A stretch of 45,093 bases of DNA, from the NCBI GenBank assembly GCA_022843175.1, contig JALHOE010000047.1, forward strand, positions 1 to 45,093. The letters are read 5' to 3'. Each line of letters starts with the position of its first letter. The first letter of the stretch is position 1. Position numbers and translations under genes: made by a program. The notes below the pieces were generated by a model that was given only the letters and a program-made list of their open reading frames with translations, searched no databases and was not told the DNA's origin. Shown piece after piece: positions 43,101-45,093 of this stretch. The stretch is from Deltaproteobacteria bacterium. GTDB lineage: Bacteria; Myxococcota_A; Polyangia; Polyangiales; JADJMO01.

Positions 43101-44178
43101 TCCCTACTACTGGGCCAACGTGCTCAACAAGAACAGCGACGGCGTGAAGAACGGGTGGATCACCGATCCCGATTGGTACAAGGACCCGGCCGGCGGTCTC
43201 CCCGCGAGCACCGCGGTCTACTGGGGCCTCGATCGGATCGTCGACGTGCTCGGCGCGCCGGACGTCGGCACCTACGCGGCAGATCCCGTCACCGGCGTGT
43301 TCGCCCAGACCGCGCCGACGATCTTCGGCTGCACCGCCGAGGGCAGCCCGACGCGCTGCCCCACCGACGCGAGCCAGTTCACCCTCGGGATCGAGGACGG
43401 CGCTCGCTACCGCTACACCGTCTACGACACGTCCACCGGTTACTACGGCATGGACAGGGTCAAGGTGATGGGCTCGTTCTACGACAAGATGGCGGCGCTC
43501 CTGTCGGTCACCGACAGCAACGCGAACTTCGTCGGTCAGGACACGACCAACGCCACGAGCTATCGCATCGGCTTCTACCTCGCGTATCCCCGCGCGCTGT
43601 CCACGGTGTTCGGCGGCATTACCACCGACAACCTCGACCAGTACGCGTGGCGCTATCAATACGACGCGGCGACGAGCAAGCCCACGTTCACCTCGTCGGA
43701 CGTGTTCGCCCAGCTCGGACGCGACGACTGGGCCGATCCCGACCCCACCAAGCTCGCCGGCAAGCCGGTGAACTCGGAGTGGTTCCTCTACTACAAGGCG
43801 TACGCGCTGCTCTTCTCGATGGCGGAGTTCCAGGCGAACTACTCGCAGTCGTGGAACGACGCGGTGCGCGTGTGGTGCGTCGGCTGCGGCGAGGCGTTCA
43901 ACCCCGGCGCGTCGATCCCCACCACCGCGTTCGTAAACCCGCTCTCGGGCAAGGAGTACGCGGCGATCAAGTACGGCGACGGGCGCTCCTCGCCCGGCTT
44001 CCAGCTCATCGAGCGCGGCAAGGTGCTCGCCAAGGCGCTCGCCGACGCCAACCTGCTCGCCGAGTCGCCGGAGAAGTCCGCGCGGGTCGCGAGCGCGACG
44101 GCGGCGCTGAACGAGCATGTAAAGCTGCTCGATCTCGTGCGCGGCCTCTACGCGGTGTACGGCTACTCGCGGTTCTGA
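40114..44178 (+). CDS. giant zinc-dependent metalloprotease lipoprotein B (paralogue of A)
   Basis: This 1354-residue lipoprotein has lipobox S-V-S-C (Cys25). It aligns with protein A end to end, for example at V-Q-P-N-A near 35, N-T-T-D-R-P-W near 150, R-K-V-R-P-I-V-Y-F near 360 and a C-terminal L-D-L-V-R-G-L-Y. Its metzincin motif is H-E-V-G-H-T-V-G-M-A-H (His707, Glu708, His711, His717), with V-M-D-Y-T as the Met-turn, and G-L-G-K-Y-D-Y-A-A-V-R. All zinc ligands and the catalytic Glu are intact, so both copies should be active. The start ATG at 40114 has GGAGG at 40104-40108; an upstream start four codons earlier is less likely. Divergence between the copies suggests different substrates or a processing cascade. 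It is cotranscribed with A and ends before two hairpin repeats. Confidence 0.9.
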   Translation: MASKFLRLAGMLTLLGALGSGSVSCAGERDEISRVQPNAIPKSMFVAKDGNGAYLDGVESWYFRATVIDAPAANSVPAYIGTAGDMARLKWKIEERFLLAIQENPDVEGTGDVKGGVVAAFPIVSHFDIRRQYNANTGEEANVVEENTTDRPWWARDYMRVDWSNNKISEAGFVFPAYESVSAATYYVQDEKDENHPIFTKDYVDITAHYTVKPTPSTCYYIYRSYTCGTGQVSARLSFMKVPERDYLPRDYPDRLPILDEEGQTIRSLSGTPYSLPMQDQFGFFRVERAIYDQRMGTLEKRYVYRARIWNIWQSWFVRDNGKIVFEDGTALPETEARSLIAYGKKKPKLLPYNERKVRPIVYFINHDWPKDMLPMARDVANGWNDAFQETVAANRLLEKNPTVAMGDLRAEVDAMKARKENVFVLCENNPVKEGDPEACGPVGTVARLGDQRFSFMYWVSKPQPTGPLGLGPSYSDPITGELFSAGAHLYGAALDTAAQKGLEIVNLLNGKFKENDYIEGVATDEYAKRLAKGEVPGPSSAFKDTVPGTPGFDLEKLKARVEKTLDRPLLDTIAKKGLPEAKGPSGLDRIKMIKGTPLERAILDNPETRAMLGKPRDAALSDDDLHAATDLLFGKDLRREEDERARFLGEHNCFYPTDFADDAMFGLAKELLKKYGKGGNAAEDEAIQKKMWQEIRHYYARQVMEHEVGHTVGMAHNFEGSSDAINFFDEFWKLKGDKPKYGAAMTDAERDGKLVEFQYSTVMDYTSRFNSEIHGLGKYDYAAVRFAYGDVVEAWPAGKVIDPLYSVDPTKFQFNLGFQGYSAEYLDGINRNYRHYTQIPGEFADGTKSLFKMGRELRKFGDVYQNASEQWRHVAVEKRGGVKTGAWKPTSANAKIYDMSKPIDVVPYRWCGDQLAGSVGRPMCERWDTGIDGFEVVKDAIDRYRSYYVFDAFVRGRVDGFNRLRSYLGTVSSRYFSHVHRHYIHWLFNGVYGARPYYWANVLNKNSDGVKNGWITDPDWYKDPAGGLPASTAVYWGLDRIVDVLGAPDVGTYAADPVTGVFAQTAPTIFGCTAEGSPTRCPTDASQFTLGIEDGARYRYTVYDTSTGYYGMDRVKVMGSFYDKMAALLSVTDSNANFVGQDTTNATSYRIGFYLAYPRALSTVFGGITTDNLDQYAWRYQYDAATSKPTFTSSDVFAQLGRDDWADPDPTKLAGKPVNSEWFLYYKAYALLFSMAEFQANYSQSWNDAVRVWCVGCGEAFNPGASIPTTAFVNPLSGKEYAAIKYGDGRSSPGFQLIERGKVLAKALADANLLAESPEKSARVASATAALNEHVKLLDLVRGLYAVYGYSRF

Positions 44179-44193
44179 TTCCCGGGCGGCGGG

Positions 44194-44259
44194 TAGGCGC
44201 TCGCTCACGCGCGCGCCTATTCGGGTGCGTCAGCCAGGCGCGCGCGTCAGCGAGCGCCT
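44194..44259. repeat. inverted pair of the 26-nt palindromic repeat at a convergent junction
   Basis: There is a forward copy at 44194-44219 (loop TCAC) and an inverse copy at 44236-44259 (loop GTCA). They fill the 97-nt gap between the convergent metalloprotease B and bactofilin genes. Confidence 0.95.
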
Positions 44260-44275
44260 TCCGCCGCGAACCCCT

Positions 44276-44629
44276 TCACTCCAACTCCGCCATCGTGCAC
44301 TGCCCCTGAAACACTGCGCCGCGCTCGATCGAAATCTGCGGCGAATGGAGGTTCCCCACCACCTTGCCCGGCGCGTAGATCTCGATGGCGGTCTTCGAGC
44401 GGATGTTCCCGTTGAACTCGCCGCCGCGGACGATCACCGTCGCGACGTCGACCTCGGCGTGGACATCGGCGCCGTCGCCGATGATGAGGGTGTCGTCGCT
44501 GCGGATCTCGCCGTGGAACGCGCCGTCGATCCGCACGCAGCCGTCGAACGAGAGCTTGCCCTCGAACCGGGTGCCGCGACCGAGCAGCGCGGTGATCTCG
44601 GTCGACCCCCGCGAACCCGCCTGATTCAT
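44276..44629 (-). CDS. bactofilin family cytoskeletal protein
   Basis: This 117-residue protein has the bactofilin core. A short tail (1-10) is followed by I-T-A-L-L-G-R-G-T-R-F-E-G-K-L-S-F-D-G, then a regular right-handed beta-helix with short turns such as I-G-D-G-A-D-V-H-A-E-V and V-V-G-N-L-H-S-P. No signal peptide or membrane segment is present. Bactofilins polymerise without nucleotide; in myxobacteria they shape cells and position chromosome or division proteins. ATG at 44629 gives the usual short N-terminus; the longer frame to 44692 is Arg-rich and unlikely. It stands alone, divergent from an exported protein and convergent with metalloprotease B. No ParA or M23 gene is next to it, although bactofilins are often near M23 peptidases. 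Confidence 0.92.
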   Translation of the reverse strand: MNQAGSRGSTEITALLGRGTRFEGKLSFDGCVRIDGAFHGEIRSDDTLIIGDGADVHAEVDVATVIVRGGEFNGNIRSKTAIEIYAPGKVVGNLHSPQISIERGAVFQGQCTMAELE

Positions 44630-44796
44630 TGGGCGCGACTGTAACGGTCGGTCGCCGTGCGGGCAAAACAGACGTTTCCGCCGGGCACGCAACCGCGCGT
44701 CAGCAATCGAACGCCCGGGCCCCCCGGCGCCCCGTCAGCCGGGTGACGGAGGCCGTTTTCCCCGGGCAAACCCACTCAATTCCTGCCGAAACCAGC

Positions 44797-44813
44797 TGGG
44801 ATCGAAACTTGCT
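44797..44813 (+). promoter_or_regulatory. candidate sigma54 (-24/-12) promoter
   Basis: Bases 44799-44813 read GG-N10-GC within GGGATCG...TTGCT, with the exact -24/-12 spacing and a full TTGCT at -12, but two mismatches in the -24 element. It lies about 70 nt before the GTG at 44885. The rest of 44630-44884 shows no gene or repeat. Confidence 0.3.
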
Positions 44814-44884
44814 GTGAGGCCGCCGCCGCCGGAGCTACCGTCCGCGCAGTCGTCGGGCCGACTGGCCCCCAAGGAGTACCGACC

Positions 44885-45093
44885 GTGATCACCCGCTCGC
44901 TCCAACTTCGCACCGCCCTCGTCCTCGTAGGCGCCGCCACCGCGCTCTGCGCGACCAATGCCTTCGCGCAGCCGGCCACCCCGCCGGCCGCGGGCACCGC
45001 CGCGCCGACGACTCCGGCCCCGGCACCGGCTGCCGGCACCGAGGATCCGACGAAGAAGAAGCCGGCGACCCCGGGCGCCACGGAGACGACCCC
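44885..45093 (+). CDS. exported Pro/Ala-rich protein, 5' part only
   Basis: Only the first 69 codons are in the window. Residues 1-30 form a Sec signal peptide with a hydrophobic core (L-V-L-V-G-A-A) and an A-F-A cleavage site followed by Gln-Pro. The following sequence is Pro/Ala/Thr-rich linker ending in K-K-K-P-A-T-P. The start is GTG at 44885, with AAGGAG at 44871-44876 eight bases before it. The functional domain lies beyond the window edge, so no role can be given. A possible sigma54 promoter precedes it. Confidence 0.75.
   Translation, partial: MITRSLQLRTALVLVGAATALCATNAFAQPATPPAAGTAAPTTPAPAPAAGTEDPTKKKPATPGATETT

Overview
The window is high-GC DNA with strong G/C third-position bias. 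The gene set suggests a member of the Myxococcota, probably the Polyangia. The evidence is many lipoproteins with lipoboxes, an eight-cysteine-cluster lipoprotein, a Cys-rich repeat lipoprotein, very large soluble hybrid histidine kinases, giant metzincin lipoproteins, a bactofilin and abundant GTG/TTG starts. This is inferred from gene content; there is no rRNA to confirm it.

Layout, left to right. (1) 1-10043 is almost all minus strand. Read in transcription order it runs glyS (glycyl-tRNA synthetase beta), nfeD, two SPFH/flotillin-like genes (these four overlap by 1-4 nt or lie about 85 nt apart), an unknown 199-aa protein, ppdK (pyruvate, phosphate dikinase), tRNA-Leu(CAA) and an M23-like lipoprotein. 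(2) 10086-14509 is plus strand: a small lipoprotein, an eight-cysteine-cluster lipoprotein, prfC (release factor 3), a Uma2-type nuclease-fold protein and a YceI-like protein. (3) 14550-16106 is a minus-strand DUF362 protein. (4) 16370-26322 is plus strand: a 2330-residue hybrid histidine kinase with about 29 HAMP-like modules, a second hybrid kinase (REC-PAS-PAS-HisKA-HATPase) 16 nt later, and an exported PAP2 phosphatase. (5) 26506-29630 is minus strand: a 662-residue Cys-rich lipoprotein and a six-helix membrane protein. (6) 29735-33617 is plus strand: a TetR regulator overlapping a glycyl radical enzyme gene, which overlaps its radical-SAM activase gene. A 20-bp palindrome between TetR and the divergent membrane-protein gene is a likely TetR operator. 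(7) 33714-35819 is a minus-strand M13 metallopeptidase lipoprotein. A CRP-type palindrome lies between it and two tandem, paralogous, roughly 1340-residue zinc metalloprotease lipoproteins (36080-44178). (8) A minus-strand bactofilin follows, then the start of an exported Pro/Ala-rich protein cut by the window edge.

The main non-coding signal is a 26-nt imperfect palindrome. Its arms are TAGGCGC/GCGCCTA, with an inner stem CGC/GCG and a T-N-A-C tetraloop. There are 14 full or near-full copies and one truncated copy. It occupies all four convergent gene junctions in the window and none of the divergent ones, and it supplies the stop codon of three or four genes. A related hairpin family with the same loop sits at two further intergenic sites. 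These look like mobile REP-like hairpins now sitting at transcript 3' ends, possibly as bidirectional terminators or mRNA stabilisers.

No phage, integrase, IS transposase, CRISPR array or complete secondary-metabolite locus is visible. The most unusual items are the poly-HAMP kinase, the TetR-controlled glycyl radical operon with a PflA-like minimal activase, the tandem giant metzincins and the convergent-junction hairpin family.
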